From assembly GCF_021412585.1 (NCBI RefSeq), contig NZ_JAKCMI010000015.1, positions 62,001-126,000 on the forward strand: a stretch of 64,000 bases of DNA, in the 5' to 3' direction. Shown piece by piece: positions 63,926-64,000 of this stretch. The notes under the pieces were generated by a model. It made no database searches and was not told the origin of the DNA. It saw nothing but the letters and a program-made list of their open reading frames with translations. A program made the translations under genes and the position numbers. This DNA comes from Halomonas alkalisoli. GTDB lineage: Bacteria > Pseudomonadota > Gammaproteobacteria > Pseudomonadales > Halomonadaceae. Position 1 is the stretch's first letter. Each line of letters starts with the position of its first letter.

Positions 63926-64000
63926 ATGACAACAAGCATGGGGTTAATCGTGATAGTTACCCTTTTAGTTGCCAGCGGGGTGATTCTTTTGCGAGGCTCC
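63926..64000 (+). CDS. Start of a membrane or exported protein (cut by window edge)
   Basis: Twenty-five codons are open to the window end, starting MTTSMGLIVIVTLLVASGVI, which looks like a transmembrane helix or signal anchor. GGAG lies about eight bases upstream. Too little is visible to assign a family. Confidence 0.4.
   Translation, partial: MTTSMGLIVIVTLLVASGVILLRGS

Overview
The window is about 64 kb of a high-GC gammaproteobacterial chromosome. Several features fit a moderately halophilic member of the Halomonadaceae (Halomonas-like): many acidic proteins, a DUF6489 / phasin / PHA synthase cluster, a DUF1538 / P-II / CBS operon, and the gene orders smrB<>prmB-aroC, rpe-gph-trpE and miaB-ybeZ-ybeY-corC-lnt. 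The genus is inferred from gene content and protein flavour, not from a marker gene. No rRNA, tRNA, prophage, transposase gene or CRISPR array was recognised.

Layout. 1-3.7 kb: the 3' part of a UDP-glucose dehydrogenase gene, then a RimK-like ATP-grasp ligase divergent from an acetyltransferase. 3.8-16.2 kb: yajQ, an Hsp20 gene behind a candidate sigma-32 promoter, a DUF454 protein, pepN, the DUF1538 / P-II / CBS operon, LemA with an M48 peptidase, an acidic lipoprotein, a cold-shock protein and a LysE exporter. 16.3-26.8 kb: Slt-type lytic transglycosylase, two overlapping hotdog thioesterases, htpG behind a near-perfect sigma-32 promoter, pntAB, gpsA-sixA and a small ABM-domain protein. 26.8-33.5 kb: an AEC carrier with a 33-residue ORF directly ahead of it, two alpha/beta hydrolases and a patatin, then smrB divergent from prmB-aroC.

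33.5-43.1 kb: the PHA block (DUF6489, phasin, PhaC with an S-x-C-x-G nucleophile box). It is separated from the convergent miaB-ybeZ-ybeY-corC-lnt operon by a ~1 kb array of REP-like palindromic units. 43.3-50.4 kb: DUF1820, an SH3/coiled-coil envelope protein preceded by an inverted DnaA-box pair, TPMT, a YajG-like lipoprotein, an acetyltransferase, and a complete sulfate ABC importer operon (sbp-cysT-cysW-cysA). 50.5-58.8 kb: rpe, a GIY-YIG protein, gph and trpE. TrpE's stop codon lies inside the terminal repeat of a ~166 bp MITE-like hairpin. An H-H-E-D type metal-binding protein follows, then trpG-trpD behind a complete transcription attenuator with a Trp-Trp leader peptide. A phosphopantetheinyl transferase on the opposite strand separates trpD from trpC.

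59.1-61.3 kb: an accessory patch of visibly lower GC. Four small same-strand genes (cupin, GNAT, C39-like peptidase, Cys-rich GFA-like protein) are separated by attC-like imperfect palindromes. This looks like a cluster of integron cassettes without a nearby integrase. The window ends with a FIST-domain sensor histidine kinase and the first codons of a membrane protein.

The most noteworthy items are the trpGD attenuator, the integrase-less cassette cluster, the REP array, the MITE on the trpE stop codon, the DUF1538 / P-II / CBS operon and the FIST-kinase fusion.
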